In this document: in pieces, positions 18,050-26,902 of the stretch
How positions within the stretch are numbered: position 1 is the stretch's first letter
Layout: each line of letters starts with the position of its first letter
Source of the DNA: Pseudomonas sp. FeN3W
GTDB taxonomy: Bacteria; Pseudomonadota; Gammaproteobacteria; Pseudomonadales; Pseudomonadaceae
DNA length: 64,000 nucleotides
Assembly (NCBI GenBank): GCA_030263805.2
Contig: CP136010.1
Coordinates: 2,371,001-2,435,000, forward strand
Direction: 5' to 3'
Program-made: the position numbers and the translations under genes
The notes under the pieces: model-generated
Told to the model about the DNA's origin: nothing
Database searches by the model: none
The model's input: only the letters and a program-made list of their open reading frames with translations

Positions 18050-19548
18050 CAGAAACGCTCCAGTTCAGGGAAAGGCAGCTGGCCGTTGTGGATGTGCATG
18101 CGGCCGAATTCGGCGCAGCGATGCAGGGTCGGGATGTTCTTGCCGGGGTTGAGCAGCCCGCTCGGGTCGAACGCCGCCTTCACCGCGTGGAACAGGGTCA
18201 GCTCGTCGCTGTTGAACTGCGCGCACATCTGGTTGATTTTCTCGCGGCCGACACCGTGCTCGCCGGTGATGCTGCCGCCGACCTCGACGCAGAGTTCGAG
18301 GATCTTGCCGCCCAGTTCCTCGGCGCGCTCCAGCTCACCGGGCTGGTTGGCATCGAAGAGGATCAGCGGGTGCATGTTGCCGTCGCCGGCGTGGAACACG
18401 TTGGCCACGCGCAGGCCGAACTGCTCGGACAGATCGGAAATGCCCTTGAGCACGCCCGGCAATTCGCGCCGCGGGATGGTGCCGTCCATGCAGTAGTAGT
18501 CCGGCGAGATGCGCCCGACCGCCGGGAAGGCGTTCTTGCGTCCGGCCCAGAAACGCACGCGCTCGGCTTCGTCCTTGGCCAGGCGCACTTCGGTGGCACC
18601 GGCCAGCTTGAGCACTTCGCTGACGCGGGCGCAGTCGTCATGCACGTCAGCTTCGACGCCATCCAGTTCGCAGAGCAGGATGGCCTCGGCATCCACCGGA
18701 TAACCGGCGTGGATGAAGTCCTCGGCAGCGCGGATCGACAGGTTGTCCATCATTTCCAGGCCACCGGGGATGATGCCGGCGGCGATGATGTCGCCCACCG
18801 CACGACCGGCCTTCTCCACCGAGTCGAAGGCGGCGAGCAGCACCTTGGCCACCTGCGGCTTGGGCAGCAGCTTGACCGTCACCTCGGTGACGATGCCGAG
18901 CATGCCTTCGGAGCCGGTGAACAGCGCCAGCAGGTCGAAGCCCGGCGAATCCAGTGCATCGGAACCGAGGGTCATGCGCTCGCCCTCGACGGTGAGGATG
19001 TCCACCTTGAGCAGGTTGTGCACGGTCAGGCCGTACTTCAGGCAATGCACACCGCCGGCATTCTCGGCGACGTTGCCGCCGATGGAGCAGGCGATCTGCG
19101 ATGAGGGGTCCGGCGCGTAGTACAGCTCATAGGGGGCCGCGGCCTGGGAGATCGCCAGGTTGCGCACGCCGGGCTGGACCCGGGCGAAGCGCCCAGCCGG
19201 GTCGACTTCGAGAATCTTGTTGAAACGCGCCATGACCAGCAGGATGCCCTGCTCCAGTGGCAGCGCGCCGCCAGACAGGCCGGTACCGGCGCCACGGGCA
19301 ACCACCGGCACGCCGCGCTGATGGCAGAGCTTGAGCAGCGTCTCGACCTGCTCAATGCGCTCGGGCAGCACCACCAGCAGCGGCGTGGTGCGGTAGGCGG
19401 AAAGCCCGTCGCACTCGTAGGGCTTGAGGTCCTCGCTGCGGTGGAGGATGTCCAGATCGGGCAACTGCGCCTGCAGCTCGGCCAGCAGGGCGGCCTTGTC
19501 GACCTTGGGCAACGCACCATCGACGCGTTCGTCGTAGAGAATGTTCAT
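18049..19548 (-). CDS. glcD: Glycolate oxidase catalytic FAD subunit
   Basis: 499 residues from the ATG at 19548 (MNILYDERVDGALPKVDKA). The FAD-binding PCMH domain (VVARGAGTGLSGGALPLEQG; GGNVAENAGGVHCLKYGLT) is followed by the FAD-linked oxidase C-terminal domain (VFHAGDGNMHPLILFD; GGSITGEHGVGREKINQM). It oxidises glycolate to glyoxylate. First gene of the glc operon, divergent from glcC, with a predicted GlcC operator about 100 bases upstream of its start. Confidence 0.96.
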   Translation of the reverse strand: MNILYDERVDGALPKVDKAALLAELQAQLPDLDILHRSEDLKPYECDGLSAYRTTPLLVVLPERIEQVETLLKLCHQRGVPVVARGAGTGLSGGALPLEQGILLVMARFNKILEVDPAGRFARVQPGVRNLAISQAAAPYELYYAPDPSSQIACSIGGNVAENAGGVHCLKYGLTVHNLLKVDILTVEGERMTLGSDALDSPGFDLLALFTGSEGMLGIVTEVTVKLLPKPQVAKVLLAAFDSVEKAGRAVGDIIAAGIIPGGLEMMDNLSIRAAEDFIHAGYPVDAEAILLCELDGVEADVHDDCARVSEVLKLAGATEVRLAKDEAERVRFWAGRKNAFPAVGRISPDYYCMDGTIPRRELPGVLKGISDLSEQFGLRVANVFHAGDGNMHPLILFDANQPGELERAEELGGKILELCVEVGGSITGEHGVGREKINQMCAQFNSDELTLFHAVKAAFDPSGLLNPGKNIPTLHRCAEFGRMHIHNGQLPFPELERF

Positions 19549-19648
19549 GGCAGGTTCCGGTTCTCGTGGGTTGCAGCCAGCGCGAACGACTGCGGTGGAA
19601 TGACGCATCTTTAACGTCGAAGATGGTCCCCAGTCCATGACCTAGACA

Positions 19649-19663
19649 ACTGGTCCTACCAGT
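19649..19663. promoter_or_regulatory. Predicted GlcC operator, site 1
   Basis: ACTGGTCCTACCAGT, an inverted repeat of ACTGGT around CCT. It matches the TGGTnnnACCA core of FadR-subfamily GntR regulators such as PdhR, LldR and GlcC. It is about 100 bases upstream of glcD, a position suited to controlling that promoter. Confidence 0.8.
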
Positions 19664-19755
19664 TTTTTGTAGTCGCCCGATGAAAGGCACTACCGAATAG
19701 TCCTCCAGACGGTGCTGTTACTGGTATTCAGGCATTCAGGGTAAACTCCCGCCAA

Positions 19756-19770
19756 ACTGGTCCTACCAGT
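19756..19770. promoter_or_regulatory. Predicted GlcC operator, site 2
   Basis: A second, identical ACTGGTCCTACCAGT 15 bases before the glcC ATG. Its distance from site 1 is 107 bases, about ten helical turns. It could mediate autoregulation of glcC. Confidence 0.8.
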
Positions 19771-19785
19771 GGGAGAACGAAGGAC

Positions 19786-20559
19786 ATGCAGAACGAAAAC
19801 CACAATGACCGTCGTCAAGTCGCCGATGTCGTCGCCGAGCGTATCGAACGTTTGATCGTCGACGGCGTATTGAAGGTCGGCCAGGCGCTGCCATCGGAAC
19901 GCCGCCTGTGCGAGAAGCTGGGCATTTCCCGCTCGGCGTTGCGCGAGGGCCTGCGCGTATTGCGTGGACGCGGCATCATCGAGACGTCCCAGGGCCGTGG
20001 CTCCTTCGTTGCCGAACTGTCCGGCAACCATGACGCCAGCCCACTGATGCACCTGTTCAACTCGCAACCGCGCACGCTCTATGACCTGCTGGAAGTGCGT
20101 GCGCTGCTGGAAAGCGAATCGGCGCGGCTGGCGGCCTTGCGCGGCACCGACGCGGATTTCGTGCTGCTACGCCGCCGCTACGAGGAAATGCTCGCCGCCC
20201 ACGCCAGCGAAGAGGGCGCCGACCCCCGCGAGCACGCCCGCCTCGACCACGCGTTTCATCTGGCGATCTGCGAGGCCTCGCACAACCCGGTGCTGGTGCA
20301 CACGCTGCAGTCGCTGACCGACCTGATGCTCAGCACGGTTTTCGCCTCGGTGAACAACCTCTACCACCGACCGGCACAGAAGCGCCAGATCGACCGCCAG
20401 CACTCGCGTCTCTATCACGCGGTGATCGAGCGTCTGCCCGAACAGGCCCAGCGTGCGGCACGCGACCATATCCACGGCATTCGCGACAACCTCAAGGAGA
20501 TCGAGCAGGAGGAGCAGCGCCTGGTGCGCGCCACCATGCGTCTTGAAGGCTGGACCTGA
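19786..20559 (+). CDS. glcC: Glycolate operon regulator (GntR/FadR family)
   Basis: 257 residues. The winged helix (VADVVAERIERLIVDGVLKVGQALPSERRLCEKLGISRSALREGLRVL) spans about 10–75. An all-helical FCD effector domain follows at about 95–225 (LYDLLEVRALLESESARLA; DHAFHLAICEASHNPVL). It is divergent from glcD and two matching operators lie between, so it very probably senses glycolate and controls the operon. The start has GGGAGAACGAAGG upstream. Confidence 0.93.
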   Translation: MQNENHNDRRQVADVVAERIERLIVDGVLKVGQALPSERRLCEKLGISRSALREGLRVLRGRGIIETSQGRGSFVAELSGNHDASPLMHLFNSQPRTLYDLLEVRALLESESARLAALRGTDADFVLLRRRYEEMLAAHASEEGADPREHARLDHAFHLAICEASHNPVLVHTLQSLTDLMLSTVFASVNNLYHRPAQKRQIDRQHSRLYHAVIERLPEQAQRAARDHIHGIRDNLKEIEQEEQRLVRATMRLEGWT

Positions 20560-20673
20560 GGCGTATGTAGCGTTTACCGAGCGCGGCTACAGCCTGGCCG
20601 GACAGCCCGCACCCGTGCCGCGCCCAAGTCGCATGCTAGACTCGCCGCTCTTTTCCGCTAGCTCTGACGCACC

Positions 20674-21213
20674 GTGTCCGAAATTCATGACTGGCTAAGT
20701 GCCGACCGCCTCCCCTCCCCCCTCGATCCCGCCCTGCACGACTGGCTCTACGTCGACAAGGGCTCGCTCACCCGCCGCCTGACCGAGCTGGCCGATGGCG
20801 CCTTCAGCGTGACGCCGCTACACGAAGCCTGGCAGCCCCTGCGCGCCGACGAGTGCGCCGCGCTTGGCGTTCCGGCCGACAGCGAGGGCTGGGTGCGTGA
20901 GGTCTATCTGTGCGGTCAAGGCCAGCCCTGGGTGTTCGCCCGCAGCGTCGCCGCGCGAGCGCAGCTGGAGGACTCCGGCCTCGACCTGCAGCGCCTGGGC
21001 AATCGTTCCCTGGGTGAGCTGTTGTTCAGCGATCCGCCCTTTGCCCGCGGCACGCTCGAGGCCTGTCATTACCCCGCGCGCTGGCTACCGGATGCGTGCC
21101 GTGTCGACGGCCTCTGGGCGCGGCGCTCGTGCTTCCGCCAGAATCGGCTCGGCGTGCTGGTCGCCGAGGTGTTCCTCCCCGAGCTGTGGCAGGCCGCCGC
21201 CGTCACGCCCTGA
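20674..21213 (+). CDS. ubiC: Chorismate–pyruvate lyase
   Basis: 179 residues starting at GTG 20674 (MSEIHDWLSADRLP). It converts chorismate to 4-hydroxybenzoate and pyruvate, the first step of ubiquinone synthesis. Family features are WLYVDKGSLTRRL, VREVYLCGQGQPWVFARSV and the C-terminal LWARRSCF. It is followed 43 bases later by ubiA, the next enzyme in the path, as in P. aeruginosa. Confidence 0.93.
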   Translation: MSEIHDWLSADRLPSPLDPALHDWLYVDKGSLTRRLTELADGAFSVTPLHEAWQPLRADECAALGVPADSEGWVREVYLCGQGQPWVFARSVAARAQLEDSGLDLQRLGNRSLGELLFSDPPFARGTLEACHYPARWLPDACRVDGLWARRSCFRQNRLGVLVAEVFLPELWQAAAVTP

Positions 21214-21256
21214 GCGCGCCGCTCTGCATGCCCCCTTCCGCCAAGGAGAGCCGCTG

Positions 21257-22150
21257 ATGTATCTGAAACTGCTGCAATCGTGCAATCGCCTGCACCCGCG
21301 CGCCTGGGACTTCATCCAGCTGATGCGTCTGGACCGGCCCATCGGCACCTATCTGCTGCTGTGGCCAACGCTGTGGGCGCTGTGGATAGCTGCCGAAGGC
21401 GTACCCAGCGCGAAGAATCTGTTCATCTTCATCACCGGCGTGATCCTGATGCGCGCCGCCGGCTGCGTGGTCAACGACTTCGCCGACCGCAACTTCGACG
21501 GCCACGTGCAACGCACCCAGACGCGCCCCATGGCCACCGGCAAGATCAGCTCCCGCGAGGCCTGGACGCTGTTCGCCGTGCTGGTGGGCCTGAGCTTCGG
21601 CCTGGTGCTGCTGACCAACGCAACCACCGTCTACCTGTCCTTCGGCGCCCTGGCGCTGGCCGCCTGTTACCCGTTCATGAAGCGCTACACCTTCTATCCG
21701 CAGGTGGTGCTCGGCGCAGCCTTCTCCTGGGGCATGCCGATGGCCTTCACCGCCGAGACCGGCAACCTGCCGCCCGAGGCCTGGCTGCTGTTCATCGCCA
21801 ACCTGCTGTGGACGGTGGCCTACGACACCTACTACGCCATGGCCGACCGCGAGGACGATCTGAAGATCGGCATCAAGTCCACTGCCATCCTCTTCGGCGA
21901 AGCGGACCGCGTCATCATCGTCACCCTGCAGGGCCTGGCGCTGTTCTGTCTGCTCCTTGCCGGCGTGCGCTTCGAGCTGGGCCAGTGGTTCCACCTCGGG
22001 CTGGTGGTCGCCGCCGGCTGCTTCGCCTGGGAGTTCTGGAAGACCAGGTCGCGCAAGCCGCAGGTCTGCTTTAAGGCGTTCCTGCACAACCACTGGGCAG
22101 GGCTGGCGATCCTTGCGGGCATCGTGCTGGATTACGCCACCAAGGCTTAA
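21257..22150 (+). CDS. ubiA: 4-hydroxybenzoate octaprenyltransferase
   Basis: 297 residues, polytopic. The start is the ATG at 21257 with AGGAG 8 bases upstream; the open frame extends further left without a sensible start. Two Asp-rich prenyl-diphosphate motifs are present: NDFADRNFDG and YDTYYAMADREDDLKIG. It attaches the polyprenyl tail to 4-hydroxybenzoate in the inner membrane and uses the product of UbiC encoded just upstream. Confidence 0.96.
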   Translation: MYLKLLQSCNRLHPRAWDFIQLMRLDRPIGTYLLLWPTLWALWIAAEGVPSAKNLFIFITGVILMRAAGCVVNDFADRNFDGHVQRTQTRPMATGKISSREAWTLFAVLVGLSFGLVLLTNATTVYLSFGALALAACYPFMKRYTFYPQVVLGAAFSWGMPMAFTAETGNLPPEAWLLFIANLLWTVAYDTYYAMADREDDLKIGIKSTAILFGEADRVIIVTLQGLALFCLLLAGVRFELGQWFHLGLVVAAGCFAWEFWKTRSRKPQVCFKAFLHNHWAGLAILAGIVLDYATKA

Positions 22151-22203
22151 GCCCAGGCGCGCCGGGCCAGAGCGCCGGAGCACGGCAGCCTGCTGCCGTC
22201 TGC

Positions 22204-22221
22204 CTGTCACATGGCTGCAAT
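22204..22221 (+). promoter_or_regulatory. Pho box upstream of phoB
   Basis: CTGTCAC, 4 bases, then CTGCAAT: two heptamers in 11-base register as in the CTGTCAT-N4-CTGTCAT consensus. A likely -10 element TATCTA begins at 22230, the usual spacing when the Pho box replaces the -35. This predicts autoregulation of phoBR by phosphorylated PhoB. Confidence 0.75.
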
Positions 22222-22270
22222 AATTCCGTTATCTAATGCCGGACGACAAGAACAGACCCGAGGCTTGACC

Positions 22271-22960
22271 ATGAACGGCAAGAGCATACTGATCGTCGAT
22301 GACGAGGCGCCGATCCGGGAGATGATCGTCGTCGCCCTGGAAATGGCCGGCTATGACTGTCTCGAAGCAGAAAACACCCAGCAGGCCCACGCGCTGATCA
22401 TCGACCGCAAGCCAGACCTGATCCTGCTCGACTGGATGCTGCCCGGCACTTCCGGCATCGAGCTGGCCCGTCGCCTCAAGCGCGACGAGCTGACCGCCGA
22501 CACGCCGATCATCATGCTCACCGCCAAGGGTGAAGAAGACAACAAGATCCAGGGTCTGGAAGTCGGTGCCGACGACTACATCACCAAGCCCTTCTCCCCG
22601 CGCGAGCTGGTGGCCCGCCTCAAGGCCGTGCTGCGCCGCGCGACGCCGGTGGACAGCGAATCGCCGATCGAGATCGGCGGGCTGCTGCTCGATCCGGTCA
22701 GCCATCGCGTCACCATCGACGGCAAGCCGGCCGAGATGGGGCCCACCGAATACCGCCTGCTGCAGTTCTTCATGACCCACCAGGAACGCGCCTACACCCG
22801 CAGCCAGCTGCTCGATCAGGTCTGGGGCGGCAATGTCTATGTCGAGGAGCGCACCGTCGATGTGCATATCCGCCGGCTGCGCAAGGCACTCGGTGAAGCC
22901 TACGAGAACCTGGTGCAGACGGTACGCGGCACCGGTTATCGTTTCTCCAGCAAAAGCTGA
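22271..22960 (+). CDS. phoB: Phosphate regulon response regulator
   Basis: 229 residues, exactly the usual PhoB length, from MNGKSILIVDDEAPIREM. The receiver domain has the DDE acidic pocket, phospho-acceptor Asp in LILLDWMLPG, and Lys in ITKPFSPREL. The C-terminal OmpR-type winged helix (about 130–229) ends in VQTVRGTGYRFS. It activates phosphate-starvation genes. phoR follows after 68 bases. Confidence 0.97.
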   Translation: MNGKSILIVDDEAPIREMIVVALEMAGYDCLEAENTQQAHALIIDRKPDLILLDWMLPGTSGIELARRLKRDELTADTPIIMLTAKGEEDNKIQGLEVGADDYITKPFSPRELVARLKAVLRRATPVDSESPIEIGGLLLDPVSHRVTIDGKPAEMGPTEYRLLQFFMTHQERAYTRSQLLDQVWGGNVYVEERTVDVHIRRLRKALGEAYENLVQTVRGTGYRFSSKS

Positions 22961-23028
22961 GCACGCCGGGTGAGCATGCGTCCCGGCGTAATCCGCCCCA
23001 TCATCGCCACCTCTCTGGAGTGCTTCGG

Positions 23029-24330
23029 TTGAATCAGGACTGGCAAGGAGCCCTCGTGCGTCGCTTGCTGCTCATGCTCGGCGGCTGCCTGCTACTGGGA
23101 CTGCTGACCGGCGAATATGCCTGGGCACTGGTCCTTGGTCTGAGCGGCTATCTGGTCTGGACCCTACGCCAGCTGCTACGCCTGCAGCGCTGGTTGCGGC
23201 GTACCGACCCGGACGAAGCGCCGCCGGATTCGGCGGGCATCTGGGGCGACGTCTTCGACAGCCTGTACCAGATGCAGCGCCGCGACCTGCGCCTGCGCGG
23301 CGAGCTACAGGGCATCATCGATCGCGCACAAGGTTCCACCGCCGCGCTCAAAGACGCGGTGATCATGCTCGACAGCGACGGCAACCTGGAATGGTGGAAC
23401 CCCGCCGCCAACCGCCTGCTGGGGCTGAAGAAGCCGCAGGACGCCGGTCATCCGATCGGCAATCTGGTGCGCCATCCGGCGTTCAAGGAATACTTCGATG
23501 GCGGCAACTACGACCAGCCGCTGGAACTGGCCTCGCCCGTCGACGACCGCATTCGCCTGCAGTTCAACATCACCCGCTACGGCAACCGCGAGCACCTGCT
23601 GCTGGTCCGCGACGTCACCCGCCTGCACCAGCTGGAGCAGATGCGCAAAGACTTCGTCGCCAACGTATCCCACGAGCTGCGCACGCCGCTCACCGTCATC
23701 GCCGGCTATCTGGAGACGCTGCTGGAAAACGCCGATGCGGTGAACCCGCGCTGGCTCAGAGCCCTGCAGCAGATGAACCAGCAAGCCGGGCGCATGCAAC
23801 ACCTGCTCAACGACCTGCTCCTGCTGGCCCGCCTGGAAACCAGCAGCCGCCCGACCGACAACCAGCCGGTGGCGGTGAGCCTGCTGCTGCAATCGATCGT
23901 CAGCGATGCCCGCGCGCTGTCCGGCAGTCGCGGGCACCTGATCAGCCTCGATGCCGACCCGGCGCTGCTGCTCAAGGGCAGCGAGACGGAGCTGCGCAGT
24001 GCCTTCTCCAACCTGGTGTTCAATGCGGTGAAGTACACGCCCGATGGCGGCAGCGTGCATGTGCGCTGGTGGGGCGACGAGGTGGGCGCGCACCTGAGTG
24101 TCGAGGACACCGGCATCGGCATCGAACAGAAGCACCTGCCGCGCCTGACCGAGCGCTTCTACCGGGTCGACTCCAGCCGCGCCAGCAGCACCGGCGGTAC
24201 TGGACTGGGGCTGGCCATCGTCAAGCACGTGCTGCTGCGCCACCAGGGCCGCCTGGATATCAGCAGCACGCCAGGCCGGGGCAGCCGCTTCTCCTGCCAC
24301 TTCCAGAACAGCCAGGTGTCCGAGCGCTGA
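23029..24330 (+). CDS. phoR: Phosphate regulon sensor histidine kinase
   Basis: 433 residues if translation begins at the TTG at 23029 (NQDWQGALVRRLLLMLGG), chosen because GGAG lies 8 bases before it; a GTG at 23020 is in frame but would overlap that ribosome-binding site. Two membrane segments near 12–45 are followed by a charged region, a PAS domain (about 95–190), the HisKA box FVANVSHELRTPLTVIAGYLE, and an ATPase domain with NLVFNAVKYTP and GTGLGLAIVKHVL. It controls PhoB phosphorylation in response to phosphate through the Pst system. Confidence 0.94.
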   Translation: MNQDWQGALVRRLLLMLGGCLLLGLLTGEYAWALVLGLSGYLVWTLRQLLRLQRWLRRTDPDEAPPDSAGIWGDVFDSLYQMQRRDLRLRGELQGIIDRAQGSTAALKDAVIMLDSDGNLEWWNPAANRLLGLKKPQDAGHPIGNLVRHPAFKEYFDGGNYDQPLELASPVDDRIRLQFNITRYGNREHLLLVRDVTRLHQLEQMRKDFVANVSHELRTPLTVIAGYLETLLENADAVNPRWLRALQQMNQQAGRMQHLLNDLLLLARLETSSRPTDNQPVAVSLLLQSIVSDARALSGSRGHLISLDADPALLLKGSETELRSAFSNLVFNAVKYTPDGGSVHVRWWGDEVGAHLSVEDTGIGIEQKHLPRLTERFYRVDSSRASSTGGTGLGLAIVKHVLLRHQGRLDISSTPGRGSRFSCHFQNSQVSER

Positions 24331-24428
24331 TCCACCGCCTGCGCGAGCCGGAAAAATCCCGGCTCATCGCTTGAAAAGCCGGCCCGCCGCCGCCATCCTG
24401 TCGCGACCATTGGCTACCCGATCCCTTC

Positions 24429-25769
24429 ATGGACCCCTCCCCCAGTTACGCCGCCTCGTCCTACTTCGCCGATTTCGGCCTGATTCTCTTTGCCCTGTTC
24501 CTCGTGCTGCTCAACGGCTTCTTCGTTGCCGCCGAGTTCGCCATGGTCAAGCTGCGCTCCACCAAGGTGGAAGCGATCGCCAGCCGGCACGGCTGGCGCG
24601 GGCACATCCTGCGCACCGTCCACGCTCAGCTCGACGCCTACCTCTCCGCCTGCCAGCTGGGCATCACCCTGGCTTCGCTCGGCCTCGGCTGGGTCGGCGA
24701 ACCCGCTTTCGCCCACCTGCTCGAACCGCTGCTGACCAGCATCGGCATCCAGTCCCCGGCGGTGGTGCACGGCATCGCCTTCTTCACCGCCTTCTTCATC
24801 ATTTCCTACCTGCACATCGTGGTCGGTGAGCTGGCGCCGAAGTCCTGGGCGATCCGCAAGCCGGAGCTGCTGTCGCTGTGGACGGCGGTGCCGCTGTACC
24901 TGTTCTACTGGCTGATGTACCCGGCCATCTACCTGCTCAATGCCAGCGCCAACGCCATCCTGCGCATCGCCGGCCAGGGCGAGCCCGGCGCACATCACGA
25001 CCACCACTACAGCCGCGAAGAGCTCAAGCTGATCCTGCACTCCAACCGCGCCCGCGACCCTGGCAATCAGCAGATTCAGGTGCTGGCCTCGGCGGTGGAG
25101 ATGAGCGAGCTGGAAGTGGTCGACTGGGCCAACTCGCGTGAGGATCTGCTGCAGCTGGAGCATGACGCTCCGCTGAGCGCGATTCTCGAAGTTATCCGCC
25201 GCCACAAGTACAGCCGCTACCCGGTCTACGACAGCGAGAAGGGCGAGTACGTCGGCCTGCTGCACATCAAGGATCTGCTGCTGGCGCTGGCCGCCGATGA
25301 TCGCCTGCCCGAACACTTCTGCCTGAACGAGCTGCTGCGTCCACTGGAGTGCGTGTCCAAGCACATGCCGCTGGCCAGCCTGCTCGAACAGTTCCGCCAG
25401 GGTGGTGCGCATTTCGTGCTGGTCGAGGAAGGCGACCACAAGGTAATCGGCTTCCTGACCATGGAAGACGTGCTCGAAGTGCTGGTGGGCGATATCCAGG
25501 ACGAACATCGCAAGGCCGAACGTGGCGTGCTCGCCTACCAGCCCGGCAAGCTGCTGGTCCGCGGCGACACCCCGCTGTTCAAGCTGGAGCGTCTGCTGGA
25601 AATCGACCTCGATCACATCGAAGCCGAAACCCTGGCCGGACTCGTCTACGAAACGCTCAAGCGCGTTCCCGATGAAGATGAAGTGTTGCAGGTCGAAGGC
25701 CTGCAGATCGTCATCAAGAAAATGCGCGGCCCGAAGATCGTGTTGGCCAAGGTGCTCAGGCAGGCTTAA
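24429..25769 (+). CDS. HlyC/CorC (CNNM-type) membrane protein
   Basis: 446 residues. A DUF21 membrane domain with about four helices spans 1–200 (LNGFFVAAEFAMVKLRSTK; GELAPKSWAIRKPE). Two CBS domains follow at about 215–335, then a CorC/HlyC C-terminal domain at about 350–435 (VRGDTPLFKLERLLEI). Such proteins are thought to export or balance Mg2+ and other divalent cations. It lies after phoR as in P. aeruginosa. Older names such as hemolysin are misleading. Confidence 0.9.
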   Translation: MDPSPSYAASSYFADFGLILFALFLVLLNGFFVAAEFAMVKLRSTKVEAIASRHGWRGHILRTVHAQLDAYLSACQLGITLASLGLGWVGEPAFAHLLEPLLTSIGIQSPAVVHGIAFFTAFFIISYLHIVVGELAPKSWAIRKPELLSLWTAVPLYLFYWLMYPAIYLLNASANAILRIAGQGEPGAHHDHHYSREELKLILHSNRARDPGNQQIQVLASAVEMSELEVVDWANSREDLLQLEHDAPLSAILEVIRRHKYSRYPVYDSEKGEYVGLLHIKDLLLALAADDRLPEHFCLNELLRPLECVSKHMPLASLLEQFRQGGAHFVLVEEGDHKVIGFLTMEDVLEVLVGDIQDEHRKAERGVLAYQPGKLLVRGDTPLFKLERLLEIDLDHIEAETLAGLVYETLKRVPDEDEVLQVEGLQIVIKKMRGPKIVLAKVLRQA

Positions 25770-25858
25770 AGCTGGAAGCCAGCTTGCGGGCTGGGGCCAG
25801 CACCCCGTCAAGCTCTTTCTTCCAGCTTCAGGCTTCAAGCTTCAGGCTGCTTTTACCT
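25770..25858. repeat. GCTGGAAGC/GCTTCAGGC heptad-type repeat between convergent genes
   Basis: Between the convergent CorC and M23 genes lie GCTGGAAGCCAGC on the left and TTCCAGCTTCAGGCTTCAAGCTTCAGGC on the right. The arms can pair into a long hairpin, followed on the plus strand by GCTTTT, so it may serve as a terminator. Related sequence occurs at 38590–38700 and 49065–49100. Confidence 0.65.
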
Positions 25859-25859
25859 C

Positions 25860-26756
25860 TTATTCCCCACCAACGGCGAAGTTCGGCAGGCTGTTGACCG
25901 GCTGCGAGAAGTCGAACGGGATCGACTCGATCGCCAGACCGACGTTGCGCTGCACCACGAAGTGCAGATGCGGACCGGTGCTGTTGCCGGTATTGCCGGA
26001 GCGCGCGATGCGGGTGCCGGTTTCCACCCGCTGGCCTTCACGTACCGCCACCGAGCCCTTCATCAGGTGCAGATAGACGCCCATGGTGCCGTCGTCATGC
26101 ATGATGCGCACGAAGTTGCCGGCCGGGTTGTTGCCGCGGCCGCTCTGCTGGTTCTCGATCTTCACCACCATGCCGCCGCGCGCGGCGACGATGGGCGTGC
26201 CTTCGGGCATGGCGATGTCGACCGCGTAGCGCCCCTTGGGCGTGAAATGGCTGTACTGGCCGTTGGCGCCCTGGGTCAGGCGGAAAGGACCGCCGCGCCA
26301 GGGCAACGGGTACTTGTAGGGTTTGGGTAACAGGCGCGGATCGCCCAGGGCATGGCGAAGCTTGGGCGTGTACTTGAGTGGCTTGCTGGCATCGCGCGGG
26401 GCCAGGGTGGCCAGACGAATCTGACTGCGCGGCGGCAATACCCAGCGGATCGGCTTGGCCGGTGCGCCGACGGCATTGACGACGTTTTCCAGCTTCAGCT
26501 CGATATCCACCGGCGCGAACAGGTCGTTACGCACCAGCAACGTCTCGCCCGCCGCATGTTTGCGGGTTTCCAGTTTGACCTGGGTATCGAGCTTTTCCAC
26601 CATGCGGTCACTGAAGACGAAGACCTGCGCGCCGGGCGCGGCCTGGTCGCTGTAGGTCACGACCCCATTGGCGTCGGTGTATTTGTAGATGGTCAGGGCC
26701 AGCGCCGGCGTAGCCAGCAGCGGCAGCCCGAGCAACAAGAGAATGCGCCCCAGCAT
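25860..26756 (-). CDS. M23 family metallopeptidase with DUF4124 N-terminus
   Basis: 298 residues from the ATG at 26756 (MLGRILLLLGLPLLATPALA, a clear signal peptide). A DUF4124-like segment follows (IYKYTDANGVVTYSDQAAPGAQV). The peptidase domain has HFTPKGRYAVDIAMPEGTPI, which supplies the first metal ligands, and GPHLHFVV with the HxH pair, so the zinc site is intact. It is expected to cut peptidoglycan cross-links in the periplasm. The longer open frame to 27014 has no support. Confidence 0.9.
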   Translation of the reverse strand: MLGRILLLLGLPLLATPALALTIYKYTDANGVVTYSDQAAPGAQVFVFSDRMVEKLDTQVKLETRKHAAGETLLVRNDLFAPVDIELKLENVVNAVGAPAKPIRWVLPPRSQIRLATLAPRDASKPLKYTPKLRHALGDPRLLPKPYKYPLPWRGGPFRLTQGANGQYSHFTPKGRYAVDIAMPEGTPIVAARGGMVVKIENQQSGRGNNPAGNFVRIMHDDGTMGVYLHLMKGSVAVREGQRVETGTRIARSGNTGNSTGPHLHFVVQRNVGLAIESIPFDFSQPVNSLPNFAVGGE

Positions 26757-26902
26757 AACGGCAGATGTTCTAGTGATTATGTGTTGGAACGGGAACTCTA
26801 GCAGCGGCGACTGGCCTGTGCGAGCCACCGACCGTCGGGGTGTGATGCCGGTCAGTTTGTCTGCGCGACCAGGCGCCGAACGGTCGCCTGACGGGGCGCA
26901 GA

